In this document: piece after piece, positions 6,816 through 16,434 of the stretch
How positions within the stretch are numbered: the first letter of the stretch is position 1
Layout of the letters: each line of letters opens with the position of its first letter
Assembly (NCBI RefSeq): GCF_002259415.1
Contig: NZ_NPFY01000036.1
Span: forward strand, 62,001-126,000
Length of the DNA: 64,000 nt
Direction of reading: 5' to 3'
Source: Rhodococcus sp. 14-2470-1b
Lineage (GTDB): Bacteria; Actinomycetota; Actinomycetes; Mycobacteriales; Mycobacteriaceae
Translations under genes and position numbers: made by a program
Notes under the pieces: model-generated
The model's input: only the letters and a program-made list of their open reading frames with translations
Database searches by the model: none
What the model was told of the DNA's origin: nothing

Positions 6816-9485
6816 TCACAGCGGAAGGCGGGGCCGCAGCAGGTGCGCGACCAATCCGGTCCAGCCGGTTTGGTGGGACGCTCCCAGCCCTTCCCCGGTG
6901 TCGCCGTCGAAATACTCGTTGAACGTCGGGTGCACACTCCACAGAGGGTCGTCACTGGACTCGATGCGATCCCCGTCGGCGGGTCGTTTCCCGTCGACGG
7001 GCCGGAACAGAGCAGCCAGACCGTTGTCGATGAGATCCGCGGCGTCGGTCAGGGTGCAGTGGTTCCCCGACCCGGTGGGAATCTCGATGGTGAACGAGTC
7101 GCCGTAGTGCCGTCCGTACGCCCGCAACTTGTCCGCCAGCAGGACGTTGACCGGGAACCAGATGGGCCCGCGCCAGTTCGAGTTGCCACCGAACATCCCG
7201 GTGCGGGACTCCCCCGGCTCGTATTCGATCGACAGGCTCCGGCCGTCGATCTCGTACGTGACCCCGTCGCGGTAGGACGCAGACAGTGAACGTATGCCGA
7301 ACTGCGACAGGAATTCCTCGGAATCGAACATCCTGGCCAGCACACGCTTGAGACGCTCCGGTTCGACGAGAGAGAGCAGCACCCGTACTTCGTTTCCGTC
7401 CTTGCGTGCAAGCAGAGGACTGATCATCTCCGGCCTGCGTCGCTGCACCCACCGGAGCCGCGCCGTCAGGTCCGGGCATTCGTCCTCCACCCACGACGGA
7501 ATCTCCGTCGCCCCCAGGATCGGCAGCAGGCCCACCATCGACCTCACGCGCAGCGGAACGGCGTCACCCTCGGGTGGAACGAGGACGTCGTAGAAGAATC
7601 CGTCTTCTTCGTGCCACAGCGAAATGTGCTGCGATCCGAACGATTTCACGGCTTTGGCGATCGACAGGAAATGCGCGAAGAACTTGGTCGCCACGTCGTC
7701 CCAGGCACTGTCGTGCCGCGCGAGCTCCAACGCGATCTTGAACATCTGCTGGCAGTAGAACGCCATCCAACTGGTGGCATCGGATTGCTCGAGCCGGAAC
7801 CCCGGCGGAAGGGGTGCGGATCTGTTGAACAACCCGATGTTGTCCATCCCGAGAAACCCGCCCTCGAAGATGTTCGATCCCTCGGAGTCCTTGCGGTTGA
7901 CCCACCAGGCGAAGTTCAGCAGCAACTTGGTGAACACGCGAACCAGGAACTCACGGTCCCGGTAGCCGTCGATCCGATAGACGTGCCACGCTGCCCATGC
8001 GTGTACCGGCGGGTTGACGTCGCCGAATTCCCATTCGTAGGCGGGCAGTTGGCCGTTGGGGTGCATGGACCACTCGCGGCACATGAGCACGAGTTGTTCC
8101 TTCGCGAAATCCGGGTCGACGTGCGCGAGCGGAATCGTGTGGAACGCAAGATCCCACGCGGCGAACCACGGGTACTCCCACTCGTCGGGCATCGAGATGA
8201 CGTCGGCGAGAGCAAGGTGACGCCAATGGGTGTTGCGACCGCCGGGACCCCGACGCGATTCCGGTGCGGGCTCGCCCACCCGGTCGCCTTCGAGCCATTG
8301 TTCGACGTCGTATCGGTAGAGCTGCTTGGTCCACAGCAGGCCCGCGTAGGCGCGCCGCGCGACATGCCGATCCTGCTCGTCGAGTTCGGGTCCGATGACA
8401 CTGGAGTAGAACTCGTCCGCTTCGGCACGTCGGTCCGCCACGACGGCGTCGAATCCGCGTCCGAATGTCTGCTCGTCGGGAATTCTCGTCGAGAGTCGGA
8501 GCTTGACCTCCACCATCGAACCTGGTGCGATATCGTCGAACGAGAACCAGAACGCCGACTTCGTGCCGAACTTCTCGGGGTTGACTGCCTCCACATCACC
8601 ACCGACGACGCGTCGGCCGATTCCGTCCTTGCTGAACGCGGAGCGGTTCTCCTGACCCCACAGTTCGGCCGCGTTGGTTTCGTTGTCGCAGAACAGGACT
8701 TCGGGGTGGCCCCCGGCGCTCAGATAGTACTTGCCGAGGAATCCGTGCTCGGCCTCGACGGCACTCACACCGCCGACCTGCAGTTCCGGCGCTTCGACGG
8801 CCCTGAGCATTCCGGCCCTGTCGTCACGGCCCCATGCCCAGGTATTGCGTAACCACAGATGAGGAAGCAAGTCGACCGACGCCGCCTCGGGTCCGTGATT
8901 GGTGATGGAGATGACGATGCACATGTCGTCCGGCGATGCCTTGGCGTACGTCACCTGGACGTCGAAAAAGCGGTTGTCGTCCAGGATTCCGGTATCGGAC
9001 AGTTCGTATTCGCGTTCGTCTCGTCCGCGCGCTGCATTGGCCTCACGCAACTTCCGGTACGGATATTCGGCGTGCGGGTAACGGTAGAGCCACTGCATCC
9101 AACTGTGGGTCGGGGTGCCGTCGACGACCCACCAGTACTCTTTGGCGTCCTCGCCGTGGTTCCCCTCGCCGTTGGTCAGCCCGAACAGCCGCTCCTTGAG
9201 AATCGGGTCCTTGCGGTTCCACAACGCGAAGGCGAAGTTGAGAAAGCCGAAGCGGTCGCTGATTCCGCCCAATCCGTCCTCTCCCCAGCGGTACGCACGG
9301 GCGTGCGCCTGGTCGAAGGGGAACGACTGCCACGCATCGCCGTCGGCCGAGTAATCCTCACGCACTGTCCCCCACTGTCGTCCCGCCAGGTAGGGGCCCC
9401 ACTGGCGCCACGGGCCCGACACACCGGGCGATTCGGCAAGGCGTGAATGTTCGGCGGTCGAAGGTGTGTCAGCGTCGTCGGTCAC
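6816..9485 (-). CDS. Glycoside hydrolase, GH63-like (MGH1-like glucosidase)
   Basis: The 889-residue soluble enzyme carries an N-terminal beta-rich region (RQWGTVREDYS, AYRWGEDGLGGISD) and a C-terminal (alpha/alpha)6-barrel with blocks WEYPWFAAWDLAFHTIPLAHVDPDFAKEQL and GMFGGNSNWRGPIWFPVN. This architecture fits the bacterial GH63-type glucosidases related to mannosyl-oligosaccharide and mannosylglycerate hydrolases. No signal peptide is present, so it probably acts on a cytoplasmic glucoside such as a compatible solute or glycogen fragment; that is inference. It starts 23 nt downstream of the cNMP/CBS gene and may be read from the same transcript. Confidence 0.82.
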   Translation of the reverse strand: MTDDADTPSTAEHSRLAESPGVSGPWRQWGPYLAGRQWGTVREDYSADGDAWQSFPFDQAHARAYRWGEDGLGGISDRFGFLNFAFALWNRKDPILKERLFGLTNGEGNHGEDAKEYWWVVDGTPTHSWMQWLYRYPHAEYPYRKLREANAARGRDEREYELSDTGILDDNRFFDVQVTYAKASPDDMCIVISITNHGPEAASVDLLPHLWLRNTWAWGRDDRAGMLRAVEAPELQVGGVSAVEAEHGFLGKYYLSAGGHPEVLFCDNETNAAELWGQENRSAFSKDGIGRRVVGGDVEAVNPEKFGTKSAFWFSFDDIAPGSMVEVKLRLSTRIPDEQTFGRGFDAVVADRRAEADEFYSSVIGPELDEQDRHVARRAYAGLLWTKQLYRYDVEQWLEGDRVGEPAPESRRGPGGRNTHWRHLALADVISMPDEWEYPWFAAWDLAFHTIPLAHVDPDFAKEQLVLMCREWSMHPNGQLPAYEWEFGDVNPPVHAWAAWHVYRIDGYRDREFLVRVFTKLLLNFAWWVNRKDSEGSNIFEGGFLGMDNIGLFNRSAPLPPGFRLEQSDATSWMAFYCQQMFKIALELARHDSAWDDVATKFFAHFLSIAKAVKSFGSQHISLWHEEDGFFYDVLVPPEGDAVPLRVRSMVGLLPILGATEIPSWVEDECPDLTARLRWVQRRRPEMISPLLARKDGNEVRVLLSLVEPERLKRVLARMFDSEEFLSQFGIRSLSASYRDGVTYEIDGRSLSIEYEPGESRTGMFGGNSNWRGPIWFPVNVLLADKLRAYGRHYGDSFTIEIPTGSGNHCTLTDAADLIDNGLAALFRPVDGKRPADGDRIESSDDPLWSVHPTFNEYFDGDTGEGLGASHQTGWTGLVAHLLRPRLPL

Positions 9486-9508
9486 GCGCTCAGTCTGCTA
9501 TCTCGGAG

Positions 9509-11392
9509 TCACGGACGCACGCCGACGTTGCTCGCGAGATATCCCACACGTCGCTGAACGGCTGCGATCTCGCGGACACCGTCCCCGAGCACACTGCGCT
9601 CGATCGCGGAGAGATCTCCCATGACGAGCACGTCCCCCGGCGGAAGACCTCCTTCGAGCTGTTCGATCTGATGTCCGAGCCGCAGGCGCTGCAACAGAGA
9701 GAACACCTCGGTCAGAATGTCGACGTCGCGGTCGGCCAGAAACCCGTTGCCCGACGCCGCTGCCAGTCGTGCCGGAGTGGACGCGGAAGCCAATCCGACG
9801 GACAAGCCGCCCCACCGAGCAAGATTGACGATCGGGGTGATCGCGTGAGCCTTGAGATCGAACGTGCCGCCTCGTCGTGCCAGCACGTCGCGCAGCGATC
9901 GGAGGCGGGCACGCCCTGCCAGTGCGTCGCGCAGTTGAAGTCGAAGCGCGTCGGGATGATCCGTGGCCATCGTGCGGTACACGTCGGGAACTGTGTGCAG
10001 TTCGCGATTTCCCCACACGACTCGACCGTCGACGAGCAGAGACGACATGATCAGGCCCGAATCCGACGACGGGTTGCCCCTGTCGCCGAAAGGGTTGCTC
10101 AGCCAATGTCCGGCGGCGGATCGCCACTGGGTCGCTGATCTGGCAAATCTCGGCGAGCTCGCAACTGCACCGTTCGAGTCGGCCGGTAGACCGCACGCGG
10201 CAAGGGTCAGATGTACTCGGGCAGCGAGGTCCATCAGAGCGGTGTCCCGGGTTCGCCCGCCGTCCGACGGGTCGGGCAGTAGATCCGACCAGGACAGGGC
10301 GCTGTCGACGTCCGAGGACGGCATCGCTTCCCGACGTGCGACGCTACCGAGCGTCAACCATGCGACGTCGGACCGCGGAACTTCGGGATCGGCTCCCCGC
10401 TCGAGCTCGAGCGCTCGTCGAACGACGCTGTCCATGACGACCGACAGGATTGCGCTCACCGCGGTCGGTTCCGTCCCACCGCGGAACAGATCGATCGCGA
10501 GCCCCGGAATCCTCTGTGCAGCGTCGATCAGTTCGCTCGTGGTCGCGGCCAGCGCAACCGACCGTCGCAGCACGAAGCTCCGCCGGGTCGACGCCGCGTG
10601 CAGTTCGGAGTCCTCGATGACGCCGACCACCTCACCTCGCCCCGACAGCACTGGCATGTGCCGCAACCCTCGATCCAGCATGTCCACCAACACAGTGGCA
10701 GCCAGCCGGTCGGCGGTGACGGTCTCGGCAGGCGCGGTCATGACCGCGCCGATCGGTGTGTCGACGCCGATGTCGGCGGCGACGACTCGAATGCGGAGAT
10801 CGCGATCGGTGAAGATCCCGTAGCGGCCTCGGCCCAGCTGCACCAGTACGCACGACGCCCCGCGTTCGGTCATGTCCCGCACTGCGTCGCGAACTGTGGT
10901 GGCCGCATCGACCACGATCGCTGGACCGGACACCAGGTCGCCGACGGTTCTGCGTGTGGTTCGGTCGGTCGGACCGGCCACAGCCGCGTTGGCCGTGGTC
11001 ACCGCCTCGGCAAGGAACGCCAGGCCCGCAGGTTCGGAGAACAGCGGGCGCATGAGCGCCCCGGGCAGCTGGATGACGACGCTCGGTTCGGTCGTACGAG
11101 CAACGAAACCGAACGTCGATCCGGACAGCATGGCAGAGAACCCGAACACACCGCCGACGTCGACCGTGTCGACGGGAAGAGCCGTCAGAGCCGTGTCGTC
11201 CGGCTGCAGAATGACGACTCGACCGCGTCGGACCACCCACACCGAATCGACGTCGCGCATGTCGACGTCGAGAATCGTTGCCCCGGTTGCATACTCGACG
11301 CTACGAGCCTCGGAGCTCAGCGCGTCCAATTCTCCCGGCGTCGCGGTCCGGAACGGAGGGTAGCGGGCCAGGAAATCAGCTGTGTCGTCCAC
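9509..11392 (-). CDS. cNMP-binding / CBS / DUF294 nucleotidyltransferase-like signalling protein
   Basis: The 627-residue protein has four parts: a cyclic-nucleotide-binding-like domain (about 10-125), a CBS pair (about 150-265), a DUF294 nucleotidyltransferase-like domain with GSVARREAMPSSDVDSAL at 349-366 (metal-ligand candidates Asp361 and Asp363), and a helical substrate-binding domain (about 450-610). This is the architecture of GlnD-related signal-transduction proteins. Whether it transfers a nucleotide, and to what, is unknown. Its GTG overlaps the 3' end of the GMC oxidoreductase by 17 nt, so it is translationally coupled to the oxidation operon and probably senses energy or nucleotide state for that pathway. 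Confidence 0.82.
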   Translation of the reverse strand: MDDTADFLARYPPFRTATPGELDALSSEARSVEYATGATILDVDMRDVDSVWVVRRGRVVILQPDDTALTALPVDTVDVGGVFGFSAMLSGSTFGFVARTTEPSVVIQLPGALMRPLFSEPAGLAFLAEAVTTANAAVAGPTDRTTRRTVGDLVSGPAIVVDAATTVRDAVRDMTERGASCVLVQLGRGRYGIFTDRDLRIRVVAADIGVDTPIGAVMTAPAETVTADRLAATVLVDMLDRGLRHMPVLSGRGEVVGVIEDSELHAASTRRSFVLRRSVALAATTSELIDAAQRIPGLAIDLFRGGTEPTAVSAILSVVMDSVVRRALELERGADPEVPRSDVAWLTLGSVARREAMPSSDVDSALSWSDLLPDPSDGGRTRDTALMDLAARVHLTLAACGLPADSNGAVASSPRFARSATQWRSAAGHWLSNPFGDRGNPSSDSGLIMSSLLVDGRVVWGNRELHTVPDVYRTMATDHPDALRLQLRDALAGRARLRSLRDVLARRGGTFDLKAHAITPIVNLARWGGLSVGLASASTPARLAAASGNGFLADRDVDILTEVFSLLQRLRLGHQIEQLEGGLPPGDVLVMGDLSAIERSVLGDGVREIAAVQRRVGYLASNVGVRP

Positions 11393-12929
11393 GGATCAGG
11401 TCTGCGCATTTCTCTGCCATGGTCATGACGGTGATGTTCGGGTTGACCGAGGGCAACTTGGGCATTGCCGACGCATCCACCACGCGGAGGTTGCGTACGC
11501 CCTTGACCCTCAGTTCAGGGTCCAGCACCGCCATGACGTCGCTGGTGGACCCCATGCGTGCGGTGCCCGCCGGGTGATAGACGGTGTTGTGGGTCTTGTG
11601 AACGTAGTCGAGCAGGTCGTCGTCGGTCACTACGTCGGGCCCCGGAGCGAGTTCACGTTCGATCCAGGACGACAGCGGCCCGTGCGCGGCGATCTTCCTC
11701 GCCAGTTTCAGGCCTGCGAGCATGACCGCGTCGTCGTGTCCTTCCGAGTCGGTGAAGTATCGGGGGTCCACTTTCGCGCGGTCCCGGAAGTCACGGCTCC
11801 GCAGGCGTACCGTGCCCCGCGACCGGCCCTGAGTTACGTTGGGCGTCAGGCAGAATCCGTTGTCGGTCGTCGGGTATCCCCAACGCAGGGTGTTCATGTC
11901 GAACGGGACGCTGCCGTAGTGCATCATGACGTCGGGGTAGCTCAGGTTCGGTTCGGTGGCAGCGAAGATACCGATTTCCCACCACTGCGAGGACGTGGTC
12001 ACCATGGGCCGCGACGCTTCCCAGAAGACGAGCCCTTCGACGTGGTCGTCGAGATTCTCACCGACACCGGGTGAATCGACTCGCACATCGATTCCCATGG
12101 AGCGCAGATGATCCGCGGGTCCGATGCCGGACAACATGAGCAATTTCGGTGTGTCGATCGCGCCGGCCGTGACAACGACTTCGCGGCGCGCGGTGATCGT
12201 GTCGTATCCCGTCAGATCAGGTCGCTGGCAGCGGATCCCGGTTGCGGTGAGTGCGTCGTCGAGCAGAATTTCGCTGATCCAGCTGTGAGTCCGAACCTCG
12301 AGATTGGGGCGTGAGTCCAGAATCGGATGCAAGTACGCGTGCGAGGTGGACATGCGCGTGCCGTCCTCGCCTGCGTTGATCTGAAACCACCCGGCACCGT
12401 CGATGACGGTGTCACCGCGGTTGAACTGTACGGTGGGCAGACCGACCGCGGCTGCAGACTCCAGAACCGCTGTCCCGCAGGGATCCACGGGAGGAATGTC
12501 GCGGATGCGCACGGGCCCGTCGTGACCGCGCCCGGTGTCGTTGTTCTCCACTCGCGCCACCAACGGCAGCACATCCTTCGCTCCCCACCCCGTTGCGCCC
12601 GCGGCTTCCCAGTCGTCCAGCGTCTGCGCGGGCGGGTGAAATGCGATGCAGGAGTTGTGCGATGAACACCCTCCGAGCACTTTCGCCCGCGCATGGCGCA
12701 TGAAACTGTTGCCCCGCTCCTGCGGTTCGACGGGATAGTCCCAGTCGTAACCGGAATCCAACAGGTGCATCCACTGCGACAGTTCGAGAATGCTGTCGTC
12801 GCCCACATCGGACGGACCAGCCTCGACGAGGCACACGGTCACGGACGGATCCTCACTCAGTCGTGCAGCGAGAACACACCCTGCGGTACCGCCTCCTGCG
12901 ATGACGTAATCGAATGCCGCGTCCGTCAC
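11376..12929 (-). CDS. GMC-family FAD oxidoreductase, choline dehydrogenase-like
   Basis: The 517-residue flavoenzyme has the GMC signatures: FAD-binding DYVIAGGGTAGCVLAARL at 7-24, the GMC1 region KVLGGCSSHNSCIAF near 82-96, GAIDTPKLLMLSGIGP near the middle, and the C-terminal HPAGTARMG and VNPNITVMTMAEK with the catalytic His-Asn pair region. It should oxidise a primary alcohol to an aldehyde. Placement beside an aldehyde dehydrogenase and a permease suggests choline or a related amino alcohol, but it is shorter than typical BetA. GTGA overlap with the upstream permease and a GAGGAG ribosome site fix the start. Confidence 0.85.
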   Translation of the reverse strand: MTDAAFDYVIAGGGTAGCVLAARLSEDPSVTVCLVEAGPSDVGDDSILELSQWMHLLDSGYDWDYPVEPQERGNSFMRHARAKVLGGCSSHNSCIAFHPPAQTLDDWEAAGATGWGAKDVLPLVARVENNDTGRGHDGPVRIRDIPPVDPCGTAVLESAAAVGLPTVQFNRGDTVIDGAGWFQINAGEDGTRMSTSHAYLHPILDSRPNLEVRTHSWISEILLDDALTATGIRCQRPDLTGYDTITARREVVVTAGAIDTPKLLMLSGIGPADHLRSMGIDVRVDSPGVGENLDDHVEGLVFWEASRPMVTTSSQWWEIGIFAATEPNLSYPDVMMHYGSVPFDMNTLRWGYPTTDNGFCLTPNVTQGRSRGTVRLRSRDFRDRAKVDPRYFTDSEGHDDAVMLAGLKLARKIAAHGPLSSWIERELAPGPDVVTDDDLLDYVHKTHNTVYHPAGTARMGSTSDVMAVLDPELRVKGVRNLRVVDASAMPKLPSVNPNITVMTMAEKCADLIRGRHS

Positions 12930-14446
12930 GACGGACTCCTCTCCTCACCGGTGGATGCATGTGACTTCAACGTACCGATGTGGCGACGACCCGTCGTTCC
13001 GTACCAGGCCAGACCCAGCACCAGAATCACACCGATGTAGACGAACGCACCCCACGTGTTGTACCAGGGACTGCCGTACACCGCGACGCGCGGCCACGCC
13101 AGATTCAAGGCCATGCCTGCTCCCCAGACGACGGCGACCAGGTTGACGATCAGGCCGGCTCTGCCCATCGTGAAGTAACCGCCGGGCTTCAGGTCCTTCG
13201 GTGGCCATTCCCCTTTGAACCGCTTGACGAGCAGCGGACCGGTCACCATCAGATACGCAAGGTAGATCATGATGATCGCGATCGACGTCAGCACCGTGAA
13301 GATCTGCGGCTGACCGACGTTGACGACCAGGATCGCGATGGCCAGCACGCCGATCGTCACGGCAGGCACGACCGGAGTCTGGGTCTTCGGATTGACCTTG
13401 GCCAGGCTCTCGCCGAACGGTAACGCGTTGTCGCGCGCCATCGCGAACGTCAGGCGGATCGCTGCGGTGTGGACGGCCAGCGAGCAGACGATGACAGCGA
13501 TGACAATGCAGATCAGGAAGACCGTTCCGAGTGGACCCCACATCACCGATTCGACAATCGACTGAAGACTCCCGTCGGGACTGCCGAGCGAGGGATCGTC
13601 CAGGTCGGGGGCTGCCATCACCGCGAACACCAAAATTGCGCCACCGATGACGAACGACGCGAGAATGGCGCGCAGGATTGCCTTCGGTGCCGTCCTCCTC
13701 GGCTCGACAGTCTCCTCGCCGAGTGACGACGCCGTGTCGAATCCGTACATGACGTAGCCGGACGCAAGAGAGGCGACGAGGAACGCGGCAAGGAAACCGC
13801 CGCTCTCACCTGCGCCGTACCCGTTGGTGGAGAAGAAGACCTCGGGGCCTCGCGTGATATTGGCCGCGAGGATGACGGCAATCAGCACTGCGGCGATCAG
13901 TTCGATGAACACTCCGGCGCTGTTGATCATCGCCATCAACTTGACACCCAATGCATTGATCGTTGTGGTAATCGCGATCATGATGGCACCCAACAGGACT
14001 GCGTTGGTCGCGAAATCGTTGTCTCCACTGCCGTCGCCGATGATCTGGAACCCACTCCAGATCCGCGGGAGATTCAACTGCAGCGCAAGCACCACGGCGG
14101 ACAATGTGACGATCGACGCCGTCAACATCAACCAACCCGCGGACCACCCCACGATGCGCCTACCCAGAAGCTTCGCCCAGTTGTAGACCGATCCCGCGAC
14201 GGGGTACTTGGCGGCGAGCTCCATGAAACACAGTGCAACGCAGAGTTGCCCGACGAACACTGCAGGCCACGACCACAGGTAGGCGGGTCCGGCAGTACCG
14301 AACCCGAAGTAGAACAATTGAAACGTGCCGGTCAGAATCGATATGTAGCTCACACCTGCGGCGAAGCTGGCGAACTTTCCCAGACTTCGATCGAGCGATT
14401 CCTTGTATCCGAAATCGTCCATGCCGCTGTCGGAATCGACTGTCAT
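12926..14446 (-). CDS. APC-superfamily amino acid/amine permease
   Basis: The 506-residue protein has about 12 membrane helices and the APC-type start: SLGKFASFAAGVSYISILTG in TM1, then ELAAKYPVAGSVYNWAKLLG around TM2. A conserved GFDTASSLGEETVEPRRTAPKAI block follows TM6. The family moves amino acids, polyamines, GABA, choline or ethanolamine with protons or by exchange. The substrate is inferred from the flanking alcohol and aldehyde dehydrogenases to be an amino alcohol. AAAGGCA lies 11 nt upstream of the ATG. The stop overlaps the GMC gene by 4 nt (GTGA). Confidence 0.85.
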   Translation of the reverse strand: MTVDSDSGMDDFGYKESLDRSLGKFASFAAGVSYISILTGTFQLFYFGFGTAGPAYLWSWPAVFVGQLCVALCFMELAAKYPVAGSVYNWAKLLGRRIVGWSAGWLMLTASIVTLSAVVLALQLNLPRIWSGFQIIGDGSGDNDFATNAVLLGAIMIAITTTINALGVKLMAMINSAGVFIELIAAVLIAVILAANITRGPEVFFSTNGYGAGESGGFLAAFLVASLASGYVMYGFDTASSLGEETVEPRRTAPKAILRAILASFVIGGAILVFAVMAAPDLDDPSLGSPDGSLQSIVESVMWGPLGTVFLICIVIAVIVCSLAVHTAAIRLTFAMARDNALPFGESLAKVNPKTQTPVVPAVTIGVLAIAILVVNVGQPQIFTVLTSIAIIMIYLAYLMVTGPLLVKRFKGEWPPKDLKPGGYFTMGRAGLIVNLVAVVWGAGMALNLAWPRVAVYGSPWYNTWGAFVYIGVILVLGLAWYGTTGRRHIGTLKSHASTGEERSPS

Positions 14447-14486
14447 AGCCCGTACTGCCTTTCGTCCGGCAGAAACTCGTGGGATT

Positions 14487-16016
14487 TCAGGAGGTGCTGA
14501 ACCACCCCGCCGCCGTCGGCGAGGTGTTGTGCCAGATGTGCTTGGCTTCTTGATATTCGGACAATCCGGACGGACCTAGTTCTCTGCCGTTTCCGGATCG
14601 TTTGAAACCGCCCCATTCAGCCGCAGCAGTGTAAATGCCGAAGTCGTTGAGCCACACCGTTCCGTGCCGCAATCCGCGCACCATACGTTCGCCCCGTGCA
14701 CTGTCCGACGTTCGGACACCTGCCGCGAGACCGTAGTTCGTGTCGTTGCCGAGACGCAAAGCTTCCTCCTCGGTCGTGAAGCGCTCAACAGTGAGTATGG
14801 GCCCGAACGTCTCGTCCTGGACGATTTTCATCGAGCGATCGCACTTGTCGAACACCGTCGGCAGAAAGAAGCTGCCGGCAGCCAGGCGCGGATCCTCGGG
14901 CCGACTGCCTCCGACAACGAGCTCGGCACCTTCGGCTATACCCAGTTCGACGAAGCCCTCGATCTTCGTCAGCTGCGCCTCCGACACGAGCGGCCCGGTC
15001 TCGGATCTCTCGTCCAGGCCCGGTCCCATCGTGATGTGGCCGGCGCGTTCGGCGACGGCAGCGACGAACCGGTCCGCGACCGAGTCCTCGATGATGAGAC
15101 GGGTACCGGCCGAGCACACCTGGCCCGAGTGAAGGAACACGCCGGTCAACACGTGATCGACCGAGTTCGCGAACGCGTCGTCGTCGACCAGTGCATCGGC
15201 GAACACGATGTGTGGATTCTTCCCGCCGAGCTCGACGGCCACCTTGGTCACGTTCGCGGCTGCTGCCGCCAGGATCGTTCGGCCCGTCGCCAGACCCCCG
15301 GTGAACGAGATGAAGTCGACGTCCGGATCGGTCGTCAGCGCCTCACCGAGTACGGCACCGCTGCCCTGCACGAGGTTGACCACACCTGCAGGCACTCCTG
15401 CCTCTTCGACGAGTTTGGCGAACGCGATGGTGCTGAGCGGGGTCACTTCGCTGGGCTTGAGCACCATCGTGCACCCTGCCGCCAGCGCCGGTGCGATCTT
15501 CCAGGAGATCTGCAGGAGCGGATAGTTCCACGGCGCGATCATGACGCATACGCCGATCGGCTCGTGCACGACTCGGCTGAGAATTTCCGGCCGTCCGACG
15601 TCGACGAGCCGGTCGCTGTGCACCGCCGCGAGTTCCGCGTAGTACCGGAACACCGATGTCACGTCGTCGATGTCGATTCGGCTCTCGGCCAACGTTTTAC
15701 CCGTGTCGACGGTTTCGAGGTGCGCGAGTTGCTCTTTGTCCCGTTGCAGTAGGTCCGCGATCGTGGTCAGCAGCGCTGCCCGTTCGGAGATTGCCGTTGC
15801 CGGCCAGGCGCCGTCGTCGAAGGTTCGTCGCGCCGCCGCGACAGCGTCTCGCGCGTCCTCGGGCGTCGCTTCGTCGACCACAACGACGACGCTTCCGTTC
15901 GACGGATCGACAATCTCACGGGTGCCCCCGTCGGACGACTCCGTCCATCGTCCGTCGATCCACAACGACGGACGCAGATTTGCTGCGTCGAGTGCTTCGT
16001 TTCCGGAGGTGGGCAC
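14487..16016 (-). CDS. Aldehyde dehydrogenase, betaine-aldehyde dehydrogenase-like
   Basis: The 509-residue NAD(P)-dependent enzyme shows the ALDH catalytic pair: Glu262 in VELGGKNP and Cys301 in GQVCSAGT. It also has the cofactor strand APWNYPLLQ and KPSE, and a typical ending WGGFKRSGNGRELG. It oxidises the aldehyde made by the neighbouring GMC enzyme to the acid, plausibly betaine aldehyde to glycine betaine. The GTG at 16016 is chosen because a perfect AAGGAG stands 6 nt before it; the TTG at 16055 has no ribosome site. It is followed 40 nt later by the permease gene. Confidence 0.88.
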   Translation of the reverse strand: MPTSGNEALDAANLRPSLWIDGRWTESSDGGTREIVDPSNGSVVVVVDEATPEDARDAVAAARRTFDDGAWPATAISERAALLTTIADLLQRDKEQLAHLETVDTGKTLAESRIDIDDVTSVFRYYAELAAVHSDRLVDVGRPEILSRVVHEPIGVCVMIAPWNYPLLQISWKIAPALAAGCTMVLKPSEVTPLSTIAFAKLVEEAGVPAGVVNLVQGSGAVLGEALTTDPDVDFISFTGGLATGRTILAAAAANVTKVAVELGGKNPHIVFADALVDDDAFANSVDHVLTGVFLHSGQVCSAGTRLIIEDSVADRFVAAVAERAGHITMGPGLDERSETGPLVSEAQLTKIEGFVELGIAEGAELVVGGSRPEDPRLAAGSFFLPTVFDKCDRSMKIVQDETFGPILTVERFTTEEEALRLGNDTNYGLAAGVRTSDSARGERMVRGLRHGTVWLNDFGIYTAAAEWGGFKRSGNGRELGPSGLSEYQEAKHIWHNTSPTAAGWFSTS

Positions 16017-16092
16017 GTAGGACTCCTTCTCGCTGACCGGGTGACTCGTGATCAACCGTAAGCCCGCGAGGGGACTTCGTGTGCCAGTGCCG

Positions 16093-16272
16093 TCAGGAGC
16101 AGGCTGCGAGAACCCGCGCGACGTCGACGTCGTCGAGAGCCGCGGGAGGGTTACGCAGAAGAATTTCGCGAAGTCGACCGACGAAGGCCTGGCGACTGAC
16201 TCCGAACTCCGTCAACACGTCCTCGCTCGGTCCTTCGCCGTGCGGAAACTGGTCTGTCACGTGATCGTGCAT
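16093..16272 (-). CDS. Small 59-residue HTH-like protein, DUF3263-like
   Basis: A short gene starting MHDHVTDQFPHGEG encodes a mostly helical acidic protein whose middle, EDVLTEFGVSRQAFVGRL, reads like a helix-turn-helix and is followed by ILLRNPPAALDD. The spacing of F, S, L, P and AL recalls the actinobacterial DUF3263 family, but the protein is shorter and the similarity is by eye only. It lies 76 nt upstream of the aldehyde dehydrogenase on the same strand, next to a palindrome at 16350-16374, so it could be a small regulator of the operon. A longer reading to 16449 is possible but runs through the promoter region. Confidence 0.45.
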   Translation of the reverse strand: MHDHVTDQFPHGEGPSEDVLTEFGVSRQAFVGRLREILLRNPPAALDDVDVARVLAACS

Positions 16273-16349
16273 GGGCTTCCTCGCAGCTCGTCCGATGTTC
16301 GGGGCTCCGGGGCGGTGCCGAGTCGGGGGTCTGCGGTACCGCGCTCCGG

Positions 16350-16374
16350 AGTTGAACTGTTCATCAGTCCAACT
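16350..16374. promoter_or_regulatory. 25-bp palindrome, candidate operator of the oxidation operon
   Basis: The arms AGTTGAACTG (16350-16359) and CAGTCCAACT (16365-16374) pair with one mismatch around a 5-nt centre. A perfect 11-bp palindrome TGAACTGTTCA (16353-16363) overlaps it. The site lies between the divergent 59-residue gene/aldehyde dehydrogenase operon and the maltokinase-cap-like gene. Confidence 0.5.
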
Positions 16375-16421
16375 ACTTGAACCGTTACACATTGATACCA
16401 AATGGAACGTCGATGTGCAGA

Positions 16422-16427
16422 TAGCGT
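16422..16427 (+). promoter_or_regulatory. Candidate -10 hexamer TAGCGT, leaderless cap-like gene
   Basis: TAGCGT ends 7 nt before the ATG at 16435. No good -35 at 16-18 bp; a TTGATA lies 23 bp upstream. Confidence 0.35.
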
Positions 16428-16434
16428 GCACGTC

